52,932 bases of DNA. Origin: Deltaproteobacteria bacterium. Its GTDB lineage: Bacteria; Desulfobacterota; Binatia; UBA1149; CAITLU01. Positions 19,540 to 28,062 of the stretch are shown in pieces. Under the pieces are notes generated by a model. The model searched no databases, was not told the DNA's origin, and saw only the letters and a list, made by a program, of their open reading frames with translations. The DNA is taken from contig JACRCR010000023.1 of NCBI GenBank assembly GCA_016218925.1, positions 1 to 52,932 of the forward strand, written 5' to 3'. Positions within the stretch are counted from its first letter, which is position 1, and the number at the start of each line of letters is the position of its first letter. Both the position numbers and the translations under genes were made by a program.

Positions 19540-19803
19540 CTGACTTTTCCTCGCACCGGAGCCTCCGCGCCTCGTAAAATGCTACACCGTTGCTGCGTCA
19601 ACGTCAGTAAGTCGCGTCACATCATGTCAGCGCCGCGCAGTTCGCAGACCTTCCACGCGACGACACCGACATCGTTGTTGAGTTGCTTGTTATCGGTCGG
19701 GCGCATCGCTCCCTTGTTTCCAAAGCCTCTTCTTGCAAGTCCCGGATGGTGCAAGGATCCCCGTACTGGCGCGCTCCAACACTCTCGCGCCGGAGGTACG
19801 CGA

Positions 19804-21468
19804 ATGAAGCGTCATCTCTCAATCGCTGTCCTGGTCGCCGCACTTGCGGGGTGCTCGCCCGCAACCCGGCCGGCGGAGCCGGACAGCGAGCCGATCGGGG
19901 CTGTGCCATTGTTCGAAGGCCTCGGAACCAACGGCCGCAAGATCACGACCGCTTCGCCGCAGGCGCAACGCTACTTCGATCAGGGCCTGAGCTTCCTGTT
20001 CGCGTTCAACCACGACGAAGCGATCCGCTCCTTCGGCCGCGCCGCCGAGCTCGACCCCTCCGCCGCGATGGTGTGGTGGGGAATCGCGCTGGCGCACGGA
20101 CCTCACATCAACAACCCGGCGGTCTCGCCCGAAGCCGCGAAGGCCGCGTGGCGAGCGCTGCAGCGCGCCCGAGAAACCTCACGCGGCGCCGGCGCAACCG
20201 AGCGTTCGCTCATCGACGCGCTCGCGGCGCGCTACGCCGACCCTCCGCCGGTCGATCGCACCGCACTCGATCAGGCCTACGCCGCTGCGATGAGGGAGGT
20301 GTGGAAGCGTCATCGAGACGACGCGGATGCCGGCGCCTTGTTCGCCGAAGCGTTGATGGATCTGCGCCCGTGGAACCAGTGGACGCCGAAGGGTGAGCCT
20401 CAGCCGGGAACCGAGGAAGTACTGGCGACACTCCAGGCAGTCCTGCGACTGCGCGCGAACCATCCACTCGCGCTGCATCTGTACATACACGCGGTCGAAG
20501 CCTCGCGCGATCCGGGGCGCGCCGACGCGGTCGCCGATCGCCTGCGTGACCTCCAGCCCGGACTCGGGCACCTCGTGCACATGCCGTCTCACATCGACGT
20601 GCGGCGTGGGCGTTGGCGCGAAGCCATCACCGCCAACGCGAAGGCCATCCAGGCAGACCGCAGGTACCTGGAGCTCGCGCCGAAACAAGGCTTCTACGGA
20701 CTGTACATGGCGCACAACCATCACATGCTGGCCTACGGCGCGATGATGATCGGGCGCCGCGCCGAAGCGGTCGGCACGATCGACACGATGGTCGCCCAGA
20801 TGCCGTCCGACTGGACCACGCAGTTCACGCCGATCGCCGATGGCTACCTGGCGATGCCGCTCGAAGTCCGCATGCGCTTCGGAGCCTGGGACGAGATCCT
20901 GGCCGCGCCAGAACTCCCCGAACGCTTCAAGCTGGCGCGAGCCTTGCGCCGCTACGCCCGCGCAGTAGCCTTCGCGGCCAAGGGAAACACCTCCGCCGCG
21001 CGAGCTGAGCGCGATGCGTTCGCCGCGGCCCGTGCGGTTGTGCCCGCCGATGCGATGTTCGGCAACAACACCGCAACCGACCTGCTCGCGCTGGCCGGGC
21101 AGATTCTCGACGGCGAGCTCGCCTACCGCGAAGGCCACCGCGACGCTGCGCTCGTTTCGCTGCGCCGAGCGGTCGAACTGCACGACCGGCTGCGCTACGA
21201 CGAACCACCCGCCTGGATCATCCCGGCGCGACACACGTTGGGCGCCGCGTTGCTCGATTCAAAGCGTGCCAAGGAAGCCGAGCACATCTTCCGCGACGAC
21301 CTGCAGCGGCTTCCGGAGAACGGCTGGGCACTGTTCGGACTGGCGCAAAGCCTGCGCATGCAGCGAAAGAACGCCGAGGCTGCCCAGGTCGAAGCGCGGT
21401 TCCATCGCGCCTGGAGCGGTGCCGACACCGACATATCCTCGCCCTGCGCCTGCCTGGCCGGTTCGTAG
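19804..21468 (+). CDS. TPR-repeat lipoprotein
   Basis: 554 aa from ATG 19804, with GGAGG at 19792-19796. The frame is open far upstream but that part is antisense to the PAS kinase. The N-terminus is a lipoprotein signal (LSIAVLVAALAGC, lipid-modified Cys17). The mature protein is alpha-helical with tetratricopeptide repeats (FDQGLSFLFAFNHDEAIRSF near the start, RHTLGAALLDSKRAKEAEHIF near the end). A conserved His-rich segment (GHLVHMPSHIDVRRGRWREAI and YMAHNHHMLAYGAMMIGR) is typical of a TPR family often found in environmental bacteria and without known function. The C-terminus ends with SSPCACLAGS. It is monocistronic and divergent from the kinase operon. Confidence 0.85.
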   Translation: MKRHLSIAVLVAALAGCSPATRPAEPDSEPIGAVPLFEGLGTNGRKITTASPQAQRYFDQGLSFLFAFNHDEAIRSFGRAAELDPSAAMVWWGIALAHGPHINNPAVSPEAAKAAWRALQRARETSRGAGATERSLIDALAARYADPPPVDRTALDQAYAAAMREVWKRHRDDADAGALFAEALMDLRPWNQWTPKGEPQPGTEEVLATLQAVLRLRANHPLALHLYIHAVEASRDPGRADAVADRLRDLQPGLGHLVHMPSHIDVRRGRWREAITANAKAIQADRRYLELAPKQGFYGLYMAHNHHMLAYGAMMIGRRAEAVGTIDTMVAQMPSDWTTQFTPIADGYLAMPLEVRMRFGAWDEILAAPELPERFKLARALRRYARAVAFAAKGNTSAARAERDAFAAARAVVPADAMFGNNTATDLLALAGQILDGELAYREGHRDAALVSLRRAVELHDRLRYDEPPAWIIPARHTLGAALLDSKRAKEAEHIFRDDLQRLPENGWALFGLAQSLRMQRKNAEAAQVEARFHRAWSGADTDISSPCACLAGS

Positions 21469-21662
21469 ACTGCACTCGGATCTGGCCCGGTCCTTCGCCT
21501 ACGGCAGCAACATGCAACGCGCCACGTTTCGCGAGCGCCGGGCTTTGGAGCCGGCCGCTTGGGGCAGCCGAGATCTCGATCCGAGTCGAAGCGCCGGGCT
21601 GACACGCTCGCGCAGCGCCGGTTTCTGCCGCGCGCCGCCCGCGCTACAAGGCCGCGACCACC

Positions 21663-22535
21663 ATGCGCTACGAAGGACGAGTCTTCCGGCCACCGAGCGA
21701 GGCCGATGCCTACATCGTGCAGGCCACCATCGGGTGTTCGTGGAACCACTGCACCTACTGCGACATGTACCGCGACAAGCGTTTCCGCGTGCGAGACCTC
21801 GGCCAGACGCTCGCGGACATCGAGGCCGCGGGAAAGCGATACGGGCCGCGCGTCGAGAAGCTCTTCGTTGCCGACGGCGACGCGCTCGTCCTCGACCTCG
21901 ATCACTGGCAGTCCATCCTCGACGCTGCAGGCGCGGTGTTCCCGAATCTCAGGCGCGTCAGCGCCTACGCCACCGCCATCAACATCCTCACCAAGACGCC
22001 GGATGAGCTGCGCCGCTTGCGCGAGCAGGGACTGACGCTGCTCTATCTCGGTCCCGAGAGCGGCGACGACGCGACGCTAAGGCGCATCGCCAAGGGATCG
22101 ACCTTCGACGAGCACGCCGAGGCGGCCAGGCGTGCGCACGACGCAGGCATGGCCATCTCGGTAATTTTCCTGCTCGGCGCCGGCGGCGTGGAGCGAAGCG
22201 CGGAGCACGCCGCGGCGTCCGCGCGACTGGCGACGGCGATGGATCCGGAGTTCCTGTCCGCGCTGACGCTGACCGTGGTCGAAGGCACACCGATGGCGAT
22301 GCTGCAGCAGCGCGGCGACTTCACGCTCCCATCGGTCAAGTGCATGCTCGGAGAGCTGCGCACGCTGGTTGCGCAGGCACGGCCCACCGATGCGGTGTTC
22401 CGCACCAACCACGCATCGAACTACCTGCCGCTTGCCGGAAGGCTGCCGCACGATCGCGACCGCATCGTCGCGGCGCTCGACGATGCGCTGGAAGGACGCA
22501 TCGCGCTGCGCCCGGAGGCCGCGCGGGGTCTCTGA
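21663..22535 (+). CDS. Radical SAM protein, Cx4CxxC type
   Basis: 290 aa from ATG 21663. The cluster motif is GCSWNHCTYCDMYRDKRFR: Cys25, Cys30, Cys33, spaced Cx4CxxC as is usual in this Elp3/HemN-like subfamily. LFVADGDALVL and LYLGPESGDDATLRRIAKG complete the barrel features, and GMAISVIFLLGAGG follows. Such proteins are commonly annotated only as radical SAM proteins, and the reaction is unassigned. The weak ribosome site (AAGG about 14 nt upstream) leaves the start slightly uncertain. It converges on an acyl-CoA dehydrogenase operon. Confidence 0.87.
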   Translation: MRYEGRVFRPPSEADAYIVQATIGCSWNHCTYCDMYRDKRFRVRDLGQTLADIEAAGKRYGPRVEKLFVADGDALVLDLDHWQSILDAAGAVFPNLRRVSAYATAINILTKTPDELRRLREQGLTLLYLGPESGDDATLRRIAKGSTFDEHAEAARRAHDAGMAISVIFLLGAGGVERSAEHAAASARLATAMDPEFLSALTLTVVEGTPMAMLQQRGDFTLPSVKCMLGELRTLVAQARPTDAVFRTNHASNYLPLAGRLPHDRDRIVAALDDALEGRIALRPEAARGL

Positions 22536-22539
22536 GCCC

Positions 22540-22570
22540 ACGCCGGTCGCGGTCGGAAGCACGCCGGCGT
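22540..22570. terminator. Possible bidirectional terminator hairpin
   Basis: ACGCCGG (22540-22546) pairs with CCGGCGT (22564-22570) between the two convergent genes. There is no T-run, and the right arm touches the stop codon of the minus-strand gene, so confidence is low. Confidence 0.3.
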
Positions 22571-23811
22571 CAGCCGCCGCGCGGGATGTCGCGGAATGCC
22601 ATGCCTTTGTCGGCGCGCACGTCGGCCGGCAGTCCGAGCACGCGCTCGGCGATGATGTTGCGCAGAACTTCGTCGGTGCCTCCGGCGATGCGAAATCCCG
22701 AGATCGCCAGGTAGCGATACTGCCAGCGGCCCTGGTGCGCGGCGTCATCCACGCCGACCATCGCACCGGCTTCGCCTTGCAGATCCATCGCATAGGCGGC
22801 CATGTCCTGGATCAGCCTGGCGCCCAGCAGCTTCATCAGGCTGGCTTCGGGCCCCGGCATCTTGCCCTGCGACAGATCGCTGACGATGCGGCGTCCGGTC
22901 AGTTCCACGCCTTTGGCGATCACGTGGAACGAAGCGATCTTCTCGCGCACGGCGGCATTGGCCAGCGCCGGAGCTCCGTCCACTTCGAGCCGCGCGGCGA
23001 GATCGATCAGATCGGCGGAGCCGAAAGCGTCGCCGGAAAGTGTTCCGACCGTGGCGCGCTCATTCATCAACGTGGTGATCGCCACGCGCCAGCCTTCGCC
23101 GACTTCGCCTATGCGGTTGCTGTCGGGAATGCGCACGTCGGTGAAGAACACCTCGTTGAAGCCCTGCCCACCGTCGATCTGCGTGATCGGACGTATCTCG
23201 ATTCCAGGCGAGCGCATATCGACCACGAAGTAGGTGAGCCCGGAGTGTTTGGCCAGACCGGGATCGTGACGCGCCACCAGGATGCCCCAATCGCAGAACT
23301 GCGCGCCGGTGGTCCAGATCTTCTGTCCGTTGACCACCCAGTAGTCGCCGTCCCTGACCGCGCTGGTGCGCAAGCCGGCCAGGTCGGAGCCCGCGCTCGG
23401 CTCGCTGAAGAGCTGGCACCAGACTTCCTCGCCGCTGAGCATCCGTGGCAACCAGCGCTGCTGCTGCTCGGCGCTGCCGTGAATCATCAACGTCGGCCCG
23501 GCCATGCCGTGACCGATGAGATAGATGTTGGGCGGCGTCTTGAACCTGGCTTCCTCCTGACTCCAGATCACCGTCTGTATCGGCGTGGCGTCGCGGCCGC
23601 CGAAAGCCCGCGGCCAGTGCAGGCAGGCCCATCCGGCGTCGGCTTTCTTCTTCTGCCAGCCTTTGGCCGCGGCCAGCTCGGCCTCACCGATGCGCTCGCC
23701 GAGGCTTTCGTACTCTGAGCCTTCGGTAGTGCGCGGCGTCGCGTTGGTCTCGAGCCAGGTGCGCGCCTGCACGCGGAAGGCGGCTTCTTCAGGGGTGTCG
23801 CTGAAATCCAT
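22570..23811 (-). CDS. Acyl-CoA dehydrogenase, probable catalytic subunit of a heteromer
   Basis: 413 aa from ATG 23811. Standard ACAD layout: N-terminal helices, the middle FAD/substrate motif QLFSEPSAGSDLAGLRT, ITTGAQFCDWGILVARHD-like wall, and the C-terminal ISGFRIAGGTDEVLRNIIAERVLGLP. A Glu in TLMNERATVG sits where isovaleryl-CoA dehydrogenase-type enzymes place the catalytic base. It is the second gene of a two-gene operon 30 bp behind another ACAD. Paired ACADs of this kind oxidise branched or steroid-side-chain acyl-CoAs in actinobacteria and related groups; the actual substrate is unknown. Confidence 0.9.
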   Translation of the reverse strand: MDFSDTPEEAAFRVQARTWLETNATPRTTEGSEYESLGERIGEAELAAAKGWQKKKADAGWACLHWPRAFGGRDATPIQTVIWSQEEARFKTPPNIYLIGHGMAGPTLMIHGSAEQQQRWLPRMLSGEEVWCQLFSEPSAGSDLAGLRTSAVRDGDYWVVNGQKIWTTGAQFCDWGILVARHDPGLAKHSGLTYFVVDMRSPGIEIRPITQIDGGQGFNEVFFTDVRIPDSNRIGEVGEGWRVAITTLMNERATVGTLSGDAFGSADLIDLAARLEVDGAPALANAAVREKIASFHVIAKGVELTGRRIVSDLSQGKMPGPEASLMKLLGARLIQDMAAYAMDLQGEAGAMVGVDDAAHQGRWQYRYLAISGFRIAGGTDEVLRNIIAERVLGLPADVRADKGMAFRDIPRGG

Positions 23812-23841
23812 CTCTGATCCTCCAACTCTTCGCTACGCGCG

Positions 23842-24951
23842 CTACGCCGCGGCCTGCGTGAGCCTGTCCATCAGTTTGCGCTTCCAGCCCGAAGTGCTGC
23901 CGAGCGACGCCGCCAGCAGTTTGGCGCGGCGGTAGAAGAGGTGACAGTCGAACTCCCAGGTGTAACCGACGCCGCCGTGCATCTGGATCATCTCCTGCGT
24001 GGCCTTGCAGAAAACGTCCGACGCGGCGATGCGCGCCACCGCCGCTGCGACACCGAGCTCGGCCTCGCCGCACGACAGCGCCCAGGCGCCGTAGTAGCAA
24101 TTGGAACGGGCCAGCTCGATCTCGCACCACAAGTCGGCGAGTCGGTGCTTGATCGCCTGGAACGAAGCGACAGGACGGCCAAACGCGTAGCGCTCGAGCA
24201 GATACTGCCTGGTGATGTCGAACGCGCGCGCGGCGCCGCCGAGTTGCTCGAAGGCGGTCAGCACCGCAGCGCCGTCGATGACGCGTTCCACCAGTGCCAA
24301 GCCGTCGACGGCCTCGCCGAGTTGCTGCGCCGGCGCCTCGGCGAACTCCAGTCGCGCCTGCGGCCGGCTCGGATCGAAACAAGTCACCGGCTCCACCGAC
24401 ACGCCCTCGGCGTCGAGATCGACCAGCGCCAGCGATATCCCCTGCTCGCCGCGCGCGACCACCACCGCAAAATCGGCGACCCCGCCGTCGAGCACCGGAA
24501 CCTTGCTCCCGCTCAGCGTGCCGTGATCGAAGCGCGTCGCGACGCGGTCGGCCGCGGTTTGTCCGGCCCCTTCGGCGAGCGCGAAGGCGCCGATGATTTC
24601 GCCCGCCGCCAGCCGCGGCAGATAGCGTTGCTTCTGTTCGGGCGAGCCGGCGAGTATCAACGCCTCGGTGGCCAGATACACCGAGCCGCCGAAAGGAATC
24701 GGCGCCAGCACCCGGCCTACCTCCTCGGCGATCACCGCAAGCTCCAGGTATCCGAGCCCTGCTCCGCCGTACTGCTCCGGGATCGTCGTCCCGAGCCAGC
24801 CCAGTGCCGCCGCCCCCTTCCACAGTTCCTGGGCGTAGGGCTGGTCCGATTCCAGCACCTCGCGGCACACCGACAGCGGCGCATGGTCGGCCAGGTACTC
24901 GGCCGCGGTCCTCTGAACGAACTTCTGGTCTTCGGAAAAGTCGAAGTTCAA
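23842..24951 (-). CDS. Acyl-CoA dehydrogenase, probable non-catalytic partner subunit
   Basis: 369 aa from TTG 24951, chosen because AAGGAG lies 8 nt upstream and the protein then begins NFDFSEDQKFVQRTAAEYL, the normal ACAD N-terminus; the longer open frame to 25032 is Arg-rich and unlikely. PEQYGGAGLGYLELAVIAEE, the FGRPVASFQAIKHRLAD segment and MIQMHGGVGYTWEFDCHLFYRRAKLL are conserved. The FAD-contact loop is degenerate (ALAEGAGQTAADR), and counting back from AFGRP the catalytic-Glu position is occupied by Ala. This pattern matches the partner chain of alpha2beta2 ACADs with one active site per heterodimer. First gene of the operon. Confidence 0.87.
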   Translation of the reverse strand: MNFDFSEDQKFVQRTAAEYLADHAPLSVCREVLESDQPYAQELWKGAAALGWLGTTIPEQYGGAGLGYLELAVIAEEVGRVLAPIPFGGSVYLATEALILAGSPEQKQRYLPRLAAGEIIGAFALAEGAGQTAADRVATRFDHGTLSGSKVPVLDGGVADFAVVVARGEQGISLALVDLDAEGVSVEPVTCFDPSRPQARLEFAEAPAQQLGEAVDGLALVERVIDGAAVLTAFEQLGGAARAFDITRQYLLERYAFGRPVASFQAIKHRLADLWCEIELARSNCYYGAWALSCGEAELGVAAAVARIAASDVFCKATQEMIQMHGGVGYTWEFDCHLFYRRAKLLAASLGSTSGWKRKLMDRLTQAAA

Positions 24952-25114
24952 CGCACTCTCTCCTTTCGCGGCGGCGACGCGGCGGCGACGCCCGCGGCAG
25001 ACTATCGAAGCGAGCCAGCCAGTCGATCGCACCCGCCGCTGTCAGGCTTCCGGTTTCGGGCGGCCATCATCTTATTCACCGCAACGCGGCGCCGGCGGTA
25101 CGACCCGTCCCATT

Positions 25115-25128
25115 GGCGGCATGCCGCC
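25115..25128. promoter_or_regulatory. 14-bp palindrome upstream of the FitA-like antitoxin
   Basis: GGCGGCATGCCGCC is perfectly self-complementary and lies 20 bp before the antitoxin start; a weaker inverted repeat (CCGGCATGC / GCATCCGG) follows. Ribbon-helix-helix antitoxins autoregulate through palindromes at this position, so an operator is plausible. Confidence 0.4.
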
Positions 25129-25147
25129 GGCATGCTACAGGCATCCG

Positions 25148-25378
25148 GTGGCAAATCTACAGGTGAAAGACGTGCCCGAGGAGCTCCACAACCGACTTCG
25201 CAACTGCGCTGCCCGGCGCGGAACCACGATCCGGGAAATAGTCATCGAAGCGGTTCGGCGCGAACTCGACCATGAGCGTTTCCTTGCTCGACTCGAGACC
25301 CGCGCACCAGTCGACCTCGGGGTGCCCATCGCGGATCTCCTACGAGAGGAACGCGAGGAACGAGAACGTAGGCTGTGA
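25148..25378 (+). CDS. FitA/VapB-like ribbon-helix-helix antitoxin
   Basis: 76 aa from GTG 25148 (MANLQVKDVPEELHNRLRNCAARRGTTIREIVIEAVRREL). The N-terminal beta-strand and helix-turn pattern is that of FitA-type RHH antitoxins, where the first 45 residues bind DNA and the tail (PIADLLREEREERERRL) would neutralise a PIN toxin. An in-frame ATG at 25121 is possible but adds an unlikely leader. The expected toxin gene begins with a GTGA overlap but stops after 17 codons, so this antitoxin is orphaned. It may persist as a stand-alone regulator or simply be decaying. Confidence 0.82.
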   Translation: MANLQVKDVPEELHNRLRNCAARRGTTIREIVIEAVRRELDHERFLARLETRAPVDLGVPIADLLREEREERERRL

Positions 25379-25428
25379 GATTGGTCATCGCCGCCGGCGT
25401 CGTTGTCGAGAACGTCCGCCGCGGCTGA
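25375..25428 (+). pseudogene. Truncated VapC/FitB-type PIN toxin stub
   Basis: A GTG overlapping the antitoxin stop (GTGA) opens a 17-codon frame reading MRLVIAAGVVVENVRRG. It resembles the first strand of PIN toxins (MRLVIDASVVV...), but the essential first Asp is Ala and the reading frame ends at once. The position and overlap are exactly those expected for a toxin gene, so it is read as a decayed toxin remnant. The match is short, hence moderate confidence. Confidence 0.5.
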
Positions 25429-25470
25429 TCCCGGCCGGCCTCTCCGGCCGTTGCACCGTCGCGACCGCCG

Positions 25471-26748
25471 CTAACGCTCCGGCACCGTAAAGCGAAAGAC
25501 TGCACCGCCTCCGACCGTCGCCTCGGCCCACACCTGACCGCCGTGCAGTTGCAGGATTCTGCGGACGGTGGCCAGACCGATGCCGGTGCCTTCGAATTCG
25601 TGTGGGTCGTGCAACCGCTGGAAGGCGTCGAACAACTTGCCGGCGGCGGCCATTTCGAAGCCGGCGCCGTTGTCGCGCACGTAGTAGATAACTTCGCCGT
25701 CTCCGCTCTCGGCACCGAATTCGATGCGAGCGCCGTCGGTCTTGGCAGTGTACTTCCAGGCGTTGTCCAGCAGGTTCTGCACCACGTTGCGCAGCAGGAC
25801 CGGATCGGCGTTCAATGGCGGAGTGTCCTCGATGCAAAAAACCACTTTACGGTCGGGCTCCGCGGACCCGAGATCGGCGGCAACCGCCCGTGCGATCGCA
25901 CTGAGGTCGACGCGCTGGCGCTGAACCTCATGCTGCCCGAGCCGGCTCAGTCGCAACACCGCGTCTATCAGCAGCCCCATCCGCTGCGCAGCGTTGCGCA
26001 CGGTGTCCAGGTGCTCGCGTTCCGTCGCCTCCAGACGCCCGCCGGCACTCTCGATCACCAGCTGGCTGAAACCGTCGATGGTACGCAGCGGGGTGCGAAG
26101 ATCGTGTGACACCGAATACGCGAAAGCGGCGAGATCCTTGTTGACGCGCTCGAGCCTCTCGGTGCGGCTGGCGACCCGCCGCTCGAGCTCGCTGTTCATC
26201 TCGAGCAGGCTGTGGTTGGCGTTGTCGATCGAGCGTCGTGCGCGCGCGTACTGGTGGGCGAGATAAATCGACAGTGCCCACATCGAGGCCATATTGAAAT
26301 AGCTGTTGGTCGGCAAGCCGCCGAACACGTTTCCCGAAACCAGCCATGGAACGGCCAGCGGAACCGCGGCACACACCGCGACCATGCCGGTCTGCATCAG
26401 AGCTCCCCAGGGAAACAGCGACGCGCTGACCAGCGGCACCGCGGTCGCCACCAGTAACACCGGCAGCGAGTCGCCGCGTGCGCTGGCCGCAAACGCTGCG
26501 GTGACGACGATCGAGCCCGAGGCCGCCAACGCGACGACGCCGGCGTTTCGCTTTACCACCGGCAGGCGCAGCGCCCCGAGCAGGCATCCGAACCAGAGCA
26601 GCCTGAGCCCGTGAGTCCACCACAGCATCTTCGAGCCGGTGTTGCCCGCGAGCAGATCTCCCAGCGGCAGGTAGACCGAGCAGAGAAACAGTATCCACAG
26701 TCCGACGTGCGTCCGCTCCAAGAGTGTGGGCTGAATGTCTCCGTTCAA
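25471..26748 (-). CDS. Membrane sensor histidine kinase, paralogue of the 3.4-4.7 kb kinase
   Basis: 425 aa from TTG 26748, chosen because GGAGG lies 4 nt upstream and the N-terminal length then matches the paralogue; GTG 26772 is the alternative. About five membrane segments (12-165), a coiled coil (NSELERRVASRTERLERVN), HisKA with SHDLRTPLRTIDGF (His215) and HATPase_c with NLLDNAWKYTA, DNGAGFEM and GTGIGLATVRRI. The two kinases share topology, the SASLFPWG-type loop and the kinase core. It is the last gene of the bolA-grxD-DUF4301-rmuC-kinase run, 29 bp after rmuC. No cognate response regulator is adjacent. Confidence 0.9.
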   Translation of the reverse strand: MNGDIQPTLLERTHVGLWILFLCSVYLPLGDLLAGNTGSKMLWWTHGLRLLWFGCLLGALRLPVVKRNAGVVALAASGSIVVTAAFAASARGDSLPVLLVATAVPLVSASLFPWGALMQTGMVAVCAAVPLAVPWLVSGNVFGGLPTNSYFNMASMWALSIYLAHQYARARRSIDNANHSLLEMNSELERRVASRTERLERVNKDLAAFAYSVSHDLRTPLRTIDGFSQLVIESAGGRLEATEREHLDTVRNAAQRMGLLIDAVLRLSRLGQHEVQRQRVDLSAIARAVAADLGSAEPDRKVVFCIEDTPPLNADPVLLRNVVQNLLDNAWKYTAKTDGARIEFGAESGDGEVIYYVRDNGAGFEMAAAGKLFDAFQRLHDPHEFEGTGIGLATVRRILQLHGGQVWAEATVGGGAVFRFTVPER

Positions 26749-26777
26749 GACGCCTCCCTCTGCGAACGGCACGTCGA

Positions 26778-28058
26778 TCAGTCGTCGGAATCGGACGCAC
26801 TGGTGGCGGGCGTTTCCTGCTGCGCCGCGCCTGTGGCCTCTCCGATCCCGATCTCCTCTCCCGCCACGACCACGCCAGGTTCTCCCGCTTCCAGCGCCCC
26901 GATGCGATCGAAGGTGCGATCGAGCTTGCCGCGCCTGGTCGAAACCAGCTTGTCGTACTCACCGCGTACGGCCTCGATGTGGCGGCCCATGCGTTCCATC
27001 GACTCGCGATACTGCTCCCACGCCTTGCGCAGCTCGGCCACCACCTGCAGTACGTCCTGGGAGCGCTGTTCGAGCGCGAATACCCCTACCGCGCGGTGAA
27101 TCACCGCGAGCAACGCATAGAGCGTGAACGGCGAGCACATGATCACCTTGCGGCGGAACGCCTCTTCGACGATCGACGGATCGCTTTCCTGGATGAAAGC
27201 GAAAACCTGCTCGTTGGGGATGAACACCAGCACGTAGTCAACGGTCCCGGCTGCCGGGTTGATGTAGTCGCGCACCGTCACTTCGCGGATGCGGCCGCGC
27301 ACGTCGGCGAGAAAAGCCTTGAGCGCCGAGGCTCGAGCGGTTGTGTCGGCTGCCACGAGGTAGGCCTGGTAGTTGTCGAACGGGAACTTGACGTCCATGT
27401 TGACGCTGAGGCCGCGCGGCAACCGGAACGTGAAGTCCGGACGCGCACGGCCTCCCTCCACCGTTCGCTGGCGCTGGTAGTCGATGCCCTCGCGCAGGCC
27501 GAGCAGCGACAGGACGTTGTCAGCCATCTGCTCGCCCCATTGCCCCCGCGCCCGAGCCGAAGCCAGCGCGCGGCGAAGTTCCTCGGTGGTCTGCTGCAAT
27601 GCGCCGGTGCGCTCGCTGGCCTCCGACAGCGCGCGCCCCAAGGCGCCGAACTGCTCGGCGCGCTGAGACTCGATGCTGCCGAGCAATCCCTCGACCTTGC
27701 CGAGTTGCTCGGCGACCTTGGCCATGTCGCCGCCGATCTCCCTGCGCCTCGCCTCCAGCACCGCATCGCTGCGCTGGCTGTACTGGTCGAGGCGCGTGGA
27801 GGCCAGCGCCAGAAAGTTTTCGCTGGAACTGGCCAGCGCCTGCGCAGATGCTCCGGCGACGACGTCGCGCACGGTCGAGCGCACCATCTGCTCGTTGCGC
27901 GCCCTCGCCTCTTCCTGCTCGACCCGCATCGCATCGAGCATCACCCGCGCAGCCTTCTCGGCGCCGTCACCGCGGCTGCGGATCCACACCGCCGCCAGCA
28001 CGATGCCGAGCGGCAGGCCGATGGCGAGGCCCGCAACGAACTCGGCACTGAGGCTCAT
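26778..28058 (-). CDS. rmuC: DNA recombination protein RmuC
   Basis: 426 aa from ATG 28058. An N-terminal membrane anchor (AEFVAGLAIGLPLGIVLAAVWI) is followed by a long coiled coil (40-170) and the RmuC core: ARGQWGEQMADNVLSLLGL, GGRARPDFTFRLPRG, MDVKFPFDNYQAYL, VTVRDYINPAAGTVDYVLVFIPNEQV and VIMCSPFTLYALLAVIHRA. The core has a PD-(D/E)XK-like restriction-endonuclease fold; in E. coli loss of RmuC raises inversion between short repeats. The acidic C-terminal tail is family-variable. It starts 4 bp after the DUF4301 gene, so the two are in one operon. Confidence 0.93.
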   Translation of the reverse strand: MSLSAEFVAGLAIGLPLGIVLAAVWIRSRGDGAEKAARVMLDAMRVEQEEARARNEQMVRSTVRDVVAGASAQALASSSENFLALASTRLDQYSQRSDAVLEARRREIGGDMAKVAEQLGKVEGLLGSIESQRAEQFGALGRALSEASERTGALQQTTEELRRALASARARGQWGEQMADNVLSLLGLREGIDYQRQRTVEGGRARPDFTFRLPRGLSVNMDVKFPFDNYQAYLVAADTTARASALKAFLADVRGRIREVTVRDYINPAAGTVDYVLVFIPNEQVFAFIQESDPSIVEEAFRRKVIMCSPFTLYALLAVIHRAVGVFALEQRSQDVLQVVAELRKAWEQYRESMERMGRHIEAVRGEYDKLVSTRRGKLDRTFDRIGALEAGEPGVVVAGEEIGIGEATGAAQQETPATSASDSDD

Positions 28059-28062
28059 GGGT

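Noticed and set aside
24968..24990. Tandem GCGGCGGCGAC duplication upstream of the acyl-CoA dehydrogenase operon
   Set aside because: Only two short copies in GC-rich sequence; looks like simple slippage rather than a functional repeat or CRISPR.
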